Positions 15,636 to 23,845 of a stretch of 64,000 nucleotides of DNA are shown here, in pieces. Origin of the DNA: JAVBME01 sp031552765. Lineage in GTDB: Bacteria; Bacillota; Negativicutes; Acidaminococcales; JAISLQ01. Every line of letters starts with the position of its first letter. The first letter of the stretch is position 1. A program made the translations under genes and the position numbers. The stretch spans positions 7,719 to 71,718 of the forward strand of contig JAVBME010000011.1 in assembly GCA_031552765.1 (NCBI GenBank), written 5' to 3'. The notes below the pieces were generated by a model. The model was given only the letters and a program-made list of their open reading frames with translations. It had not been told where the DNA came from and made no database searches.

Positions 15636-16256
15636 ATGAAAAAATTTTTATTCCTGCTGTTCATACTCATGTTTGCCGGTAAAGCCCAGGCCTGCTCCCA
15701 TCACGATCACGGAGAAATCCATATCGATAGAGTGGAACGAAGCAGTTACAGGGCCAATTTTATTTTCGATTCCTTATCGCCCTGGAACTCTTACACGCTT
15801 AAAAGCGCCCGGGAACATGGAAAAAACTCCTGGGAAATAACCCTGGCGCGCGACACGGCGCAAGGCGACCTGCCGCTTACTATCACTATCGATATTACAG
15901 ACGGCCGCAAACAGCCTCTCTTTTTGTCCGCCGCCAAACAACTAGCCTCTGCACAAAATGACGTCAACCTTGACAGCCTGCTGCAAAGCGAGCTGCGCCA
16001 GCCTTTTGAAAGCGTCGGCCTTGAGAACGTTGACCACGGCCTGTTTGAAGGCCATCGTTTTATCGCTCTTTCGTCCGGCAAACACAAACGCCCCTGGTCT
16101 CTCGGCATGGTCACCTATCGCGGCGGCTATAAATATACCATAGGCATTGTTTTAAATCAGCCCGGCCGGCCGGAAACCGAAATAGACGGCTGGCTGGTCA
16201 TTGGACAATTAAAAGCGATTATCGAGAGCATCCGCCCTTTATACCAAAAAGCATAG
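15636..16256 (+). CDS. Secreted paralogue 1 of the envelope family, His-rich N terminus
   Basis: Unknown function. Starts 28 bases after the XRE stop. A signal peptide ends near GKAQA; the mature start CSHHDHGEIH is rich in histidine and acidic residues and could bind a metal. The remaining 170 residues follow the pattern shared by the seven paralogues in this operon: an aromatic-rich early motif (here LSPWNSYTL), a central ITIDITDGRK strand pair, an amphipathic helix, a GHRFIALSS strand, and a C-terminal gyxy segment (YRGGYKYTIGIVL) before a final helix ending IIESIRPL. The order of these elements recalls the PsbP/DcrB (DUF1795) fold, which is a guess from pattern only. Confidence 0.75.
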   Translation: MKKFLFLLFILMFAGKAQACSHHDHGEIHIDRVERSSYRANFIFDSLSPWNSYTLKSAREHGKNSWEITLARDTAQGDLPLTITIDITDGRKQPLFLSAAKQLASAQNDVNLDSLLQSELRQPFESVGLENVDHGLFEGHRFIALSSGKHKRPWSLGMVTYRGGYKYTIGIVLNQPGRPETEIDGWLVIGQLKAIIESIRPLYQKA

Positions 16257-16294
16257 GCGCCTTTCACAATTCTTTTATCAAAAAGGAGAAAAAT

Positions 16295-16879
16295 ATGAAA
16301 AAACTAGCTGTTTTCCTTCTCGCCATGCTGTGCGCCGCAGCAACGGCCCTGGGCGCCGCCAACATCGAGCACACAGTAGACGAAGCTAATATACGCTTTA
16401 AGACTCTGCCAGACTGGAGCAAGAAAGACATAGCAAGCACTCCGGCTGCTAGTGAGCCCGGCTGGACAGTGACTCTGTCAAAAGAGGGCGCTCCCGGCAA
16501 ACAATCTCCTGTGTCCATACTCATAGTAGACGGCAGGAAAAACGAAGCTTACCAGTACATGAGCGTCGATTTCCAGGGCAAAGGGGCCAGGAACCTGTCC
16601 GAGCAAATAATACAGGACAACCGCGTCCAGCAAAGCCAAAAAGGCTACCAGATAAACGACTACCGGCTGGCAAAGATCGGCAAAATAAATTTTCTCATTA
16701 TAAAATCGGAAAATCCACGGCAAAAAATACTTGCGCTGCAAGCCATCACTTTCCTGAACAACTACAGCTACACCATAGCCACTAAAACCAGTCCGGGCGC
16801 TTCCCCGCAAGAAATAAAAACCATTACGGAAAATTTCGACCTCATCATCAAAAGTTTACAAGTCAAAAAAAGCAAATAA
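16295..16879 (+). CDS. Secreted paralogue 2 of the envelope family
   Basis: 194 residues with an aaaaggag ribosome site. Signal peptide MKKLAVFLLAMLCAAATALG, probably cleaved before AANIEH. It has the family motif FKTLPDWSKKDI early, VSILIVDGRKNEAY centrally, the strand INFLIIKSEN, and the C-terminal pair FLNNYSYTIATK and ITENFDLIIKSL. Closest in layout to paralogues 3 and 7. No catalytic residues are conserved across the set that I can see, so a binding or structural role in the periplasm seems more likely than an enzyme (inference). Confidence 0.78.
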   Translation: MKKLAVFLLAMLCAAATALGAANIEHTVDEANIRFKTLPDWSKKDIASTPAASEPGWTVTLSKEGAPGKQSPVSILIVDGRKNEAYQYMSVDFQGKGARNLSEQIIQDNRVQQSQKGYQINDYRLAKIGKINFLIIKSENPRQKILALQAITFLNNYSYTIATKTSPGASPQEIKTITENFDLIIKSLQVKKSK

Positions 16880-16966
16880 AAGCAAGGTGATATCCCGCGA
16901 AGCTTCGCCTGTTTGCCGGATGACGGCCAACAGTTAATAAAAAGCCTGACGGCAAAGGAGTTTGAC

Positions 16967-17566
16967 ATGAAAAAATTTGCCATAGCACTATCTTTAAGCA
17001 TTATCACATTCTTCACTTCGTTTACCGCATGTTTTGCCGAGCAGCTTGCTTTCAACACCCACGCCGCCGAACTTGGGAAGTTCACCTGCCAGACGCTTTT
17101 ACCCTGGAACGAAATGATAATTGCCAATGAAGAAACCGTAGACGGCAAAAAAACCTACAAGTACACCATTTACGCAAGGCCGGCCAAAAGGCGCCTTTAT
17201 CCTGTTGTCATAATGGCGACCAACGGCATGGGCGACCCTCTGTACGATAAACTTTCCGCGGCTTTTAAAGAAGGCGGCGATCAGACAGCCCTGAATGAAT
17301 TTTTAAATGACGAGATGGCCGCGGTTGTTCAAAAAAATAACGTCATTACCTTGCACGGCATATATACGACCAAAAATACCCGGCAGAAATTTATCATTAT
17401 TTCTTCGGAAAAAGGCAACGAATCCACCATATACGCTTCCACCTATATCAACGGCTTCAATTACTCCTTTTTCCTGCCTACCGGGCGAGAGTACAAAGAA
17501 GACGAACTTAATCAGCTCAAAACTAATTTTTTTAAAATACTCGATACTTTCAAAACTACCGGTTGA
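16967..17566 (+). CDS. Secreted paralogue 3 of the envelope family
   Basis: 199 residues. The ATG giving MKKFAIALSLS is chosen because aaaggag lies 7 bases before it; upstream in-frame starts have none. Signal peptide ends near TACFA. Family motifs: CQTLLPWNEMIIANEE, VVIMATNGMGD, QKFIIISSEKGNE, then YINGFNYSFFLP and LKTNFFKILDTFK at the C terminus. The preceding 87-base gap is the longest within the first half of the operon and holds nothing recognisable. Exported, unknown function. Confidence 0.78.
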   Translation: MKKFAIALSLSIITFFTSFTACFAEQLAFNTHAAELGKFTCQTLLPWNEMIIANEETVDGKKTYKYTIYARPAKRRLYPVVIMATNGMGDPLYDKLSAAFKEGGDQTALNEFLNDEMAAVVQKNNVITLHGIYTTKNTRQKFIIISSEKGNESTIYASTYINGFNYSFFLPTGREYKEDELNQLKTNFFKILDTFKTTG

Positions 17567-17579
17567 TAAAGGAGACGCC

Positions 17580-17855
17580 ATGCAAGAGGTCAAAATATGC
17601 CAAAGCTGCGCCATGCCACTGGTAAAAGACGCCGATTTCGGCACAGACAAAGCTGGCGGAAAAAGCTCTGATTATTGTTCTTACTGTTATAAAAACGGCT
17701 CTTTTACACAGGATATGGACATGGAGGCGATGATCGAACACTGCACGCAGTTTCTCGATGTATTCAACAAACACGCCCAAATCAAACTAACCCGTGAACA
17801 GGCCGTAGAACAAATGCGACAGCACTTCCCCAGGCTCAAGCGCTGGGCAAAATAA
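17580..17855 (+). CDS. Small zinc-ribbon protein, 91 aa
   Basis: Cytosolic protein with a four-cysteine zinc ribbon: ICQSCAMPL (CxxC) and DYCSYCYKNG (CxxC), about 22 residues apart. This matches the putative zinc-ribbon family whose members begin with ...ICQSCGMPL. The second half is a helical region, MEAMIEHCTQFLDVFN, ending basic (FPRLKRWAK). The ATG follows aaaggag by 7 bases and lies 13 bases after paralogue 3. It is the only clearly cytosolic member of the operon besides the XRE regulator, so it may sense or relay rather than act in the envelope. Confidence 0.85.
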   Translation: MQEVKICQSCAMPLVKDADFGTDKAGGKSSDYCSYCYKNGSFTQDMDMEAMIEHCTQFLDVFNKHAQIKLTREQAVEQMRQHFPRLKRWAK

Positions 17856-17869
17856 GAGGAGAGCCTGCC

Positions 17870-18448
17870 ATGAAAAAACTTCTTTTGCTGCTTTGCCTGC
17901 TCTTTTTTGCCTGTCCTACCGGTGAGGCCGTGCCCGCTATGCCTTATGCCAGCCTGCGCAATACCGAAGCCAATATCGCCTTTAACGCAAATACAGAGTG
18001 GAACCGCCTTGATCTGACAGCCCGCTCTCAGTCCGGCAACGGTCCGGCCTACAATCTGACCTTGCACAACACAGTTACCCGCGCCCAAACCGATAATGTT
18101 TATATCCAGATTTCTGACGTAAGCAAAAATACCGCCTCGCTCAATGAAAATGAAATAGAAAGCGCGCTGGTCGGGTCGGTCAATATCATGCAGGAAAATT
18201 TTGCCACACTAGGTTTTGAAAACTTCGGTCGCGATACCTATCAGACCGCAGGCAAAAAATTCATCATGCTTTCCGCTTTGCGCCCGTCGGACGCCAGCCA
18301 GTTGCTTTGGGCGGCAACAATAACGAACGGCTATCTCATTCATGTACAAGCCTATGTAAACAGCGGTTTTAGCAGTACCGAATACACCAAGCGCGCCAGC
18401 AATTTCCGTATCATCCTTGATACCGTAAGGCCACTAAATGCGCGCTGA
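17870..18448 (+). CDS. Secreted paralogue 4 of the envelope family
   Basis: 192 residues, 14 bases after the zinc-ribbon gene, with agagga upstream of the ATG. The signal ends near TGEA; a cysteine at residue 16 (LFFAC) makes lipoprotein processing a weaker option. Family motifs: NIAFNANTEWNRLDLT, VYIQISDVSKN, KKFIMLSALR, then ITNGYLIHVQAYV and ASNFRIILDTVRPL. Similar to paralogue 1 in ending with the RPL tail. Function unknown; probably periplasmic. Confidence 0.78.
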   Translation: MKKLLLLLCLLFFACPTGEAVPAMPYASLRNTEANIAFNANTEWNRLDLTARSQSGNGPAYNLTLHNTVTRAQTDNVYIQISDVSKNTASLNENEIESALVGSVNIMQENFATLGFENFGRDTYQTAGKKFIMLSALRPSDASQLLWAATITNGYLIHVQAYVNSGFSSTEYTKRASNFRIILDTVRPLNAR

Positions 18449-18462
18449 CAAAGGAGGCAGTG

Positions 18463-19095
18463 ATGAAAAAAATACTGGCTGCCATACTTATAGCTGCATT
18501 CATCGGCCTGGCCATTCTTTATATCCTACCCATGAAAAATCTTTTTCCCCGCACCGCGTTGGTACAAGACAACCGGCCGCCGGTCGAACACTTTGTAAAA
18601 GAAGCTGATTTTAGTGTAAAAACCTTTGCCGCCTGGGACAAAAGCAGCCCGGTCAAAACACAAGACAATAATAAAACCAAGGAATTTACTGTAGACATTT
18701 ATCAAAGCAATGGCGGCAAAAACGAATATCCTATAAAAATTACTGTAAAACCGGCGCCGGACGACCTTACTCAATTTGCCCCGGGGGTTCCTTTTGCCCT
18801 TGTTCCCAACGGCATACTAATAGACCAGGTTGTGCCGCAAAGCGAGCGGGCCTTTAAATTGACCGGCGGGGAAATACTCTTGTCTTCTATAGTTACCGCG
18901 CCGGCAGCTAAATTTGTCTTCCTTGCCGCCAGAAAAGGCACGACCTTTGCCCTTTATGCCACCACAGTGATAGGAGGCTACCAGTATATTTTTTTGCAGG
19001 ACATAGAAAAAAGCGACACGTTCAGCCAAGAAGAACTCGAAGTATTAAAAAACAACTTCAAGCTCGTCCTGGATAGTTTTAAACCGATCAGCTAA
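18463..19095 (+). CDS. Membrane-anchored paralogue 5 of the envelope family
   Basis: 210 residues; aaaggagg lies 5 bases before a GTG and 8 before the ATG chosen. The N terminus KKILAAILIAAFIGLAILYI is a hydrophobic anchor without a clear cleavage site, so it probably stays in the inner membrane. Family motifs: FSVKTFAAWDKSSPV, YPIKITVKPAPDD, AKFVFLAARKG, then VIGGYQYIFLQ and LKNNFKLVLDSFKPI. A 128-base gap without any recognisable signal follows before the next gene. Confidence 0.77.
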   Translation: MKKILAAILIAAFIGLAILYILPMKNLFPRTALVQDNRPPVEHFVKEADFSVKTFAAWDKSSPVKTQDNNKTKEFTVDIYQSNGGKNEYPIKITVKPAPDDLTQFAPGVPFALVPNGILIDQVVPQSERAFKLTGGEILLSSIVTAPAAKFVFLAARKGTTFALYATTVIGGYQYIFLQDIEKSDTFSQEELEVLKNNFKLVLDSFKPIS

Positions 19096-19223
19096 AACAC
19101 AGATACAACAATGCCGTAGTATAGCTTTCCAACCGAACAGGCTGGCCTGCATCATGGAACATGACTTGTCTTCTTTATTCCAATAACCCTTTTGCCGCTT
19201 AATAAAAAATAAGGAGACCTCAA

Positions 19224-20312
19224 ATGAAAAAGTTTTTTGCCACCTTTCTCTGCCTGGTTTTTTTACTTTTAGCCGGCCCTGCCGCAGCGGAAAACATCGT
19301 CCACAAATCGGCGGATTACGGTTTCAGTTTCGAAGCTACCGGCGACTATGGCCGCTTTATCCTGGCGGAAAAAGGCATAACGCCAAAAGACGGGATGTTT
19401 TTTGCCACATATGTGCTCGCCCCCAGCAAGCCAAAGCTGCCGCCCATCGTCATCAGGGTGTCCTACGGCAACTTTTTCCTTGATAAAAGTATTACTTTTG
19501 ACAGCTTGTTCCATGACCGCAAAATGCAAAAAAAATATATTAACGAACTGCAAACCGCCTCGCCTGAACTGAAAGCAAAAATAACCGGCGAGAAAACCGC
19601 GGGGAAAAACCGTTTCCTCGTCACTCATTTTAAAGGTAAAGAACTTGATTTTTTTAATTATGCCGCCGCTAAAAAAGATGAGTTGATAGACATCACTTAC
19701 CGGAACCTCAAAAACCTCACGCCAAGTGAAAGCAAAATACTGGAAGAAAATATCGAACTGGTCTTAAAAACCATCACCTGGCCGGACAGCCTGTCCACTC
19801 AAACGGAAATCAAACAAAATTCAGAAAAAAAACGCGTAGATTACAAACTTGACAATATCGGCCTGGCTTTTTCCAGCACAGAAGCTTTTCCTCAAGCCAA
19901 TGCGCTTAAAATCTCCACCACCTTTCCAGCTTTCATTTGCATGCTGTACAGCGAAAAGCGCCTGTATCCGCCAGTAGATATCTGGTGCAGCAGCGCGCCG
20001 AAAAAACAGGCTGACGTTTCCTACAGTAAAGATAAATACGCCGATGACTTTGAAAAAGAGGTCAAACGCCCTGACGCCCTGACCAATATCAAATACAGCA
20101 GGCTGTTTGCCAGAAAAGCCGTAGTAACGCCGAATTACAAATTTATCGTCACCATCCTTGAAGTGGACGGCAAAAAGGACTTTTCCGCCAAAACTATAGA
20201 AAATGGCAAGACCTACACAATACACACCAACGCGCCTATGAATAAACCGGAACAACACCGGGCAGTGGAAGAGAATTTCTACCTGGTGCTCGAAACATTC
20301 AAAATATTATAA
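19224..20312 (+). CDS. Secreted double-domain paralogue 6 of the envelope family
   Basis: 362 residues: a signal peptide (ends GPAAA, before ENIVHKS) and two tandem copies of the family domain. Copy one is about residues 25-192, starting SADYGFSFEATGDYGRF and ending ILEENIELVLKTITW; copy two about 205-362, starting DYKLDNIGLAFSSTEAFP and ending AVEENFYLVLETFKIL. Both have the VxVxYG / PPVDIWCSS central strand. An aaggag site precedes the ATG. The internal duplication shows the domain can work as a pair, and suggests the single-domain members may dimerise (inference). Confidence 0.78.
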   Translation: MKKFFATFLCLVFLLLAGPAAAENIVHKSADYGFSFEATGDYGRFILAEKGITPKDGMFFATYVLAPSKPKLPPIVIRVSYGNFFLDKSITFDSLFHDRKMQKKYINELQTASPELKAKITGEKTAGKNRFLVTHFKGKELDFFNYAAAKKDELIDITYRNLKNLTPSESKILEENIELVLKTITWPDSLSTQTEIKQNSEKKRVDYKLDNIGLAFSSTEAFPQANALKISTTFPAFICMLYSEKRLYPPVDIWCSSAPKKQADVSYSKDKYADDFEKEVKRPDALTNIKYSRLFARKAVVTPNYKFIVTILEVDGKKDFSAKTIENGKTYTIHTNAPMNKPEQHRAVEENFYLVLETFKIL

Positions 20313-20322
20313 AGGAGTTACC

Positions 20323-20715
20323 ATGTTCCCTTTTTTAAAATCTCTGTTTAATTTTAAAGGCCAGATGGCCAGAAAGCAGTATGCCCTGGTGAATTTAGGG
20401 CTTCTCGTTTTCCTCCTCTTTTTGGCCAAATTGCAAGCATTCGGCATCATCCTGCCTAATGCCGTCGGCGTGCCTCTATTGATAATAATGGCGGTCATCC
20501 GCCTCTTTAGCGATGTGCAACGCCTGCGCGACCTGCACCAGCCCATAATAGCAATTTTATTCGTAGTGGCACTAATATTGTTCCTGCCGGAATTTACCAT
20601 ACAGGTAATCCTTATCTGGACCATCTCACTGGCGCTTATCAAAAACAGCGATGCTATCAGTAAAAAATTGCCGCCTGCACTGTCTAAAGAAAACGGCAAG
20701 GAGGATAAGGTTTGA
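20323..20715 (+). CDS. DUF805-like membrane protein, degenerate, 130 aa
   Basis: Four hydrophobic helices. The start FLKSLFNFKGQMARKQYALVN matches the DUF805 entry (F-x-G-R-x-x-R-x-x-F/Y), and RLFSDVQRLRDLHQP corresponds to the RRLHD motif, but the usual GWW after it is replaced by PIIAIL. It starts 10 bases after paralogue 6 with aaaggag. Its TTGA stop overlap with the next gene implies coupled translation of the pair. DUF805 proteins have no firmly assigned biochemical function that I can state. Confidence 0.75.
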   Translation: MFPFLKSLFNFKGQMARKQYALVNLGLLVFLLFLAKLQAFGIILPNAVGVPLLIIMAVIRLFSDVQRLRDLHQPIIAILFVVALILFLPEFTIQVILIWTISLALIKNSDAISKKLPPALSKENGKEDKV

Positions 20716-21101
20716 AAACCTTCTTCTCGTCTCTTTTGCTGTACCAGGGCCGCCACAACCGTAAACAGTTTATCTGTAGCCAGCTTATTGCCTATACAAT
20801 AATGCTGGTTCCCCTTTTTGTGGTGGGTTACGACATTGTCGAGCACTACGGGCCAAACTTGCCACAAGAAGAGTACCAGCATATACTGTTTGGGCAATAC
20901 GCGTTCATTACTATGCCGCCTGTAATTATTGCCGCTTACCTCCTGCTGGCCAGCTATATGAAGCGCCTCCACGACCTTGGCCACGCCGGCTGGTGGGCCC
21001 TGCTCATACTTTTTCCCTATATCCGCTACGCCTGCCTTTTATACTTGACCATACAAAAAGGAGAACCGGACACTAACATATATGGGCCGGCACAGGCCTA
21101 A
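20712..21101 (+). CDS. DUF805 family membrane protein, 129 aa
   Basis: Clear DUF805 member: LLYQGRHNRKQFICSQL at the N terminus and KRLHDLGHAGWWALLIL near residue 90, with three to four membrane helices and a C-terminal GEPDTNIYGP, typical of the family's end. It starts at a TTG that overlaps the previous stop, with aaggagg about 6 bases upstream. The neighbouring gene at 20323 is a diverged sister, so the two may form a heteromeric membrane protein (inference). Confidence 0.85.
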   Translation: MKTFFSSLLLYQGRHNRKQFICSQLIAYTIMLVPLFVVGYDIVEHYGPNLPQEEYQHILFGQYAFITMPPVIIAAYLLLASYMKRLHDLGHAGWWALLILFPYIRYACLLYLTIQKGEPDTNIYGPAQA

Positions 21102-21143
21102 CGCCAGATAAAAATAAATAAAATGCAAAAGGATACCATCAGC

Positions 21144-21728
21144 ATGAAAAAAATCTTCCTCATAGCAATCCTTTTGTTGTGCTGCGGCTGTAGCGCCAAC
21201 TTACCCATGCCAAAACAGCCTACAGTCGAACATGTCAGCAAAGAGGCGCGCTTCTCACTGCGCACCACCCCGGACTGGAATAAAATGACTACTATCACCC
21301 AAACCAATGTCAACAACCAGCCTTTTTATTGTCTCGCCATCTACCCGGAAAACAAGCCCAAAGACCAAGGAATATGGATATATTCCGTCGACGAGAAAAA
21401 CAGCCAAACTGCCATCCAGCAGCTGGCCGCGCTCTTAAACAAAAAACCGTCGGAAACCGTCCTACAGGAAATAAAAAAAGCCGAGCAACAGGCCTTCCTG
21501 CAAAAAGGCTGGCAGGAAAGCGGCAGCAGCCTGCACAAAGCCCCGGCGGCCGACTTTATTGTCATGACCAATAAAAAGGGCAAGGCTACCGTCCTATACG
21601 CCATAACATATTATGATAACGTAAAATACACTGTATTTTTGAACATACCGCCCGGCTCGCCCAAACCTGATGAAGAAAAGGCGCGTGAAAATTTTTTCCT
21701 AACGCTTGATACCTTCCGGCCGCTATAA
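21144..21728 (+). CDS. Lipoprotein paralogue 7 of the envelope family
   Basis: 194 residues; the ATG giving MKKIFLIAILLL is chosen because aaaagga lies 11 bases upstream and the earlier ATG lacks any site. A lipoprotein signal with cysteine at CCGCS is clear. Family motifs: EARFSLRTTPDWNKMTT, GIWIYSVDEKNSQT, ADFIVMTNKKGKAT, then YYDNVKYTVFLNI and ARENFFLTLDTFRPL. It is the only unambiguous lipoprotein of the set, showing that members are distributed over membrane-attached and soluble forms. Confidence 0.78.
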   Translation: MKKIFLIAILLLCCGCSANLPMPKQPTVEHVSKEARFSLRTTPDWNKMTTITQTNVNNQPFYCLAIYPENKPKDQGIWIYSVDEKNSQTAIQQLAALLNKKPSETVLQEIKKAEQQAFLQKGWQESGSSLHKAPAADFIVMTNKKGKATVLYAITYYDNVKYTVFLNIPPGSPKPDEEKARENFFLTLDTFRPL

Positions 21729-21776
21729 AGGTTTAATATTGACTGTTTAAAATAAGCTATCGGAAAGTGGTGAAAT

Positions 21777-23228
21777 ATGACCTTAGGCCTTGCCGTTTTT
21801 TTATTGTTGCTGCTTCTTGCCCTGACTTTAGCAAAACCACACGTGAATAAGAAAAAATATGCCAGTACCTTGTTTATCCCGGGCCTGGCTTTGCTATCAG
21901 CAGCGACATCATATGCACTCGTGGCCCTGATTGCTGAATATACCGACGTTTTTTATGACGGCTCCCCACGTTTCTTCTTAATAGTGGCAATTGTCGGCGT
22001 GGCGCTGTTCTACTTGTTCCTGAAAACACTGAATAAGCCGCTAGAGCACTTCAGCGGGCGCGCCTGGCTGCTGCGCGCGCTGCTTACACTAGCGGTTATT
22101 ATTTTATTCGGTTACGCCGGGCTAGGCATCTTTATTATCTTTGCGCTCAGCGGACAAAAGACTTTTTATCTGCTTATCGCGTTTTTGTTCTGGCTGTTGC
22201 TGCTTTATATTTTCCTGACGATCATATGGCGGCGCGACCGCTTCAAAAGACAGCGTAAATACCTTTTCGCCATATTTTTACTTTGCACATTGACTATAGG
22301 CGGTTATTACATGTGGGAACTGCAACAGGAAAAAATCCCCGTACTGCGCGACCGCGCCATAGAATTGACCCAATATGAACCCTTTAAAAAATCCGCCAAA
22401 TTGGCCCGACTAGAAGCGCCGGCGCGTTTTAAAATAACGGAGAACCTGCCCCGTTTAGACGGAGCTATCGCTCTTTACCCTATAATGGCCGCTTTTGTTG
22501 AGGCGACTTACCCTACCGGCGACTACAGCGAGCCGCAAAGCGATGGCAAAAAACTGTTGCGTATGAGAAATACCCCTGGCGCTTATCAGGCTTTAATCGA
22601 CGGTGAAGTTGACATCATTTTTGTCGCCGCTCCTTCCGCCGCGCAAAAAGAAGCGGCCAGAAAGGCCGGCGTACAGCTAAAAATGACGCCTATCGGCAAA
22701 GAAGCATTTGTATTTTTTGTCAATAGCCAAAACCCGGTGACCGGTCTTACTGTGGCGCAAATACAAAACATTTACAGCGGCAATATCACCAACTGGCAGG
22801 CAGTCGGCGGGAAAAATGACCGCATCAAAGCTTTTCAGCGCAACGCCGGCAGCGGCAGCCAATCCGCCCTGGAGCGGCTGATGCAGGGCAAACCGCTCAT
22901 GCGGCCGCCTATCGAAGAACGCCCGGGCGGCATGGGCGGGATCGTGGAAATGACCGCCGACTACAAAAACCACTATAACGCCCTCGGTTTTTCCTTCCGC
23001 TATTTTACCGCCGAAATGTTTACCAGCAACCAGATACGCCTGCTAGCGATAAATGATGTGCCGCCAAACAAAGACACTATACGAAATGGCAGCTATCCCC
23101 TTACTGCCGAATTTTACGCAGTCACTGCCGGCTCGAAAAATCCCCAGGTGCAACCATTTATCGACTGGATGCTGTCTGACGAAGGTCAGGAATTGATAGA
23201 AAAAACTGGATATGTAGGCTTGAACTAG
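21777..23228 (+). CDS. PstS-like substrate-binding domain fused to an N-terminal membrane region
   Basis: 483 residues in two parts. Residues 1-180 contain five or six transmembrane helices ending LFAIFLLCTLTIGGYYMW; residues 200-483 resemble the phosphate-binding PstS/PBP-like domain: LDGAIALYPIMAAFVEATYP, GEVDIIFVAAPS, LTVAQIQNIYSGNITNWQAVGG, FQRNAGSGSQSALERLM, and a PFIDWMLSDEGQELIEKTGYVGL end. Ordinary PstS is a periplasmic lipoprotein; here the domain is held by a multi-helix anchor, and no pstCAB genes accompany it. Start ATG follows ggaaagtgg. Last gene of the operon, followed by a terminator. It may bind phosphate or another oxyanion for sensing rather than transport (inference). Confidence 0.82.
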   Translation: MTLGLAVFLLLLLLALTLAKPHVNKKKYASTLFIPGLALLSAATSYALVALIAEYTDVFYDGSPRFFLIVAIVGVALFYLFLKTLNKPLEHFSGRAWLLRALLTLAVIILFGYAGLGIFIIFALSGQKTFYLLIAFLFWLLLLYIFLTIIWRRDRFKRQRKYLFAIFLLCTLTIGGYYMWELQQEKIPVLRDRAIELTQYEPFKKSAKLARLEAPARFKITENLPRLDGAIALYPIMAAFVEATYPTGDYSEPQSDGKKLLRMRNTPGAYQALIDGEVDIIFVAAPSAAQKEAARKAGVQLKMTPIGKEAFVFFVNSQNPVTGLTVAQIQNIYSGNITNWQAVGGKNDRIKAFQRNAGSGSQSALERLMQGKPLMRPPIEERPGGMGGIVEMTADYKNHYNALGFSFRYFTAEMFTSNQIRLLAINDVPPNKDTIRNGSYPLTAEFYAVTAGSKNPQVQPFIDWMLSDEGQELIEKTGYVGLN

Positions 23229-23232
23229 AAAA

Positions 23233-23260
23233 CACCCGGATAACATCCGGGCGTTTTTGT
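23233..23260 (+). terminator. Rho-independent terminator of the secreted-paralogue operon
   Basis: Hairpin CCCGGAT-aac-ATCCGGG with a GCG tail and five T, five bases after the stop of the PstS-like gene. It separates this plus-strand operon from the convergent mce gene. Confidence 0.88.
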
Positions 23261-23269
23261 TAAACAACT

Positions 23270-23680
23270 CTAGTCGCGTTGCGATAATTCAAGAAGAATG
23301 CCGCCGGTAGCTTTGGGATGGACGAACGCTATACTGGCTTTCCCCGCTCCATAACGCGACTTCTCATCGATCATCCGTATGCCTTTGGCTTTCAGGTCGG
23401 CGATGGCTGCCTCTATATTATCGACCCTGAGCGCCATATGCTGGATGCCCTCGCCGCTTCTTTCAATAGCTTTGGCAATAGGCCCGTCCGGTGAAGTCGA
23501 CTCTAAAATTTCCAGCTCACTGTCCCCCACCGGGAAGAAGGTGACTTTTACTTTTTGGTCTTCCACCACTTCTTCCCCTGAATCCGAAAGCCCTAGCACA
23601 TCTCTATAAAAACCCTTTGCTGCATCCAGATCTTTGACAGCAATACCAATATGGTCTATACGCGTAACTTTAAATGACAT
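23270..23680 (-). CDS. mce: Methylmalonyl-CoA epimerase
   Basis: Interconverts (R)- and (S)-methylmalonyl-CoA, linking succinate and propionate metabolism. A 136-residue glyoxalase-fold protein with the family's metal ligands visible: H in IDHIGIAVKDLD, H in GIQHMALRVDN, and E in GGILLELSQ; also SPDGPIAKAIE and SRYGAGKASIAFVHPKATGG. Start ATG has aaaggggg upstream. It stands alone here, without mutase or decarboxylase genes; an 8-bp hairpin (AGCAGAAA/TTTCTGCT, 23761-23782) lies in its upstream gap. Consistent with a succinate/propionate-type fermenter. Confidence 0.95.
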   Translation of the reverse strand: MSFKVTRIDHIGIAVKDLDAAKGFYRDVLGLSDSGEEVVEDQKVKVTFFPVGDSELEILESTSPDGPIAKAIERSGEGIQHMALRVDNIEAAIADLKAKGIRMIDEKSRYGAGKASIAFVHPKATGGILLELSQRD

Positions 23681-23803
23681 TTTACTTACCCCCTTTTGTT
23701 ATCAATATAATTAATATTGATTCTTTATTAATATTATATATCAACATTTATCAAAATACAAGCAGAAAATAAAATTTCTGCTAAAATCTTTTGTTGCGTT
23801 AAA

Positions 23804-23845
23804 AATAAAAAAATCAGCGCCCCTAAAATAAGGGCGCTGATTTTA
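23804..23845 (-). terminator. Terminator after the thioesterase gene
   Basis: Minus-strand hairpin AAATCAGCGCCC / GGGGCGCTGATTT with an AT loop, followed by seven T and ATTTTT. It begins at the stop codon of the thioesterase gene. Confidence 0.88.

Noticed and set aside
20307..20984. Minus-strand frame of 225 codons opposite the DUF805 genes
   Set aside because: Antisense to two genes with clear family motifs; product has no recognisable feature.
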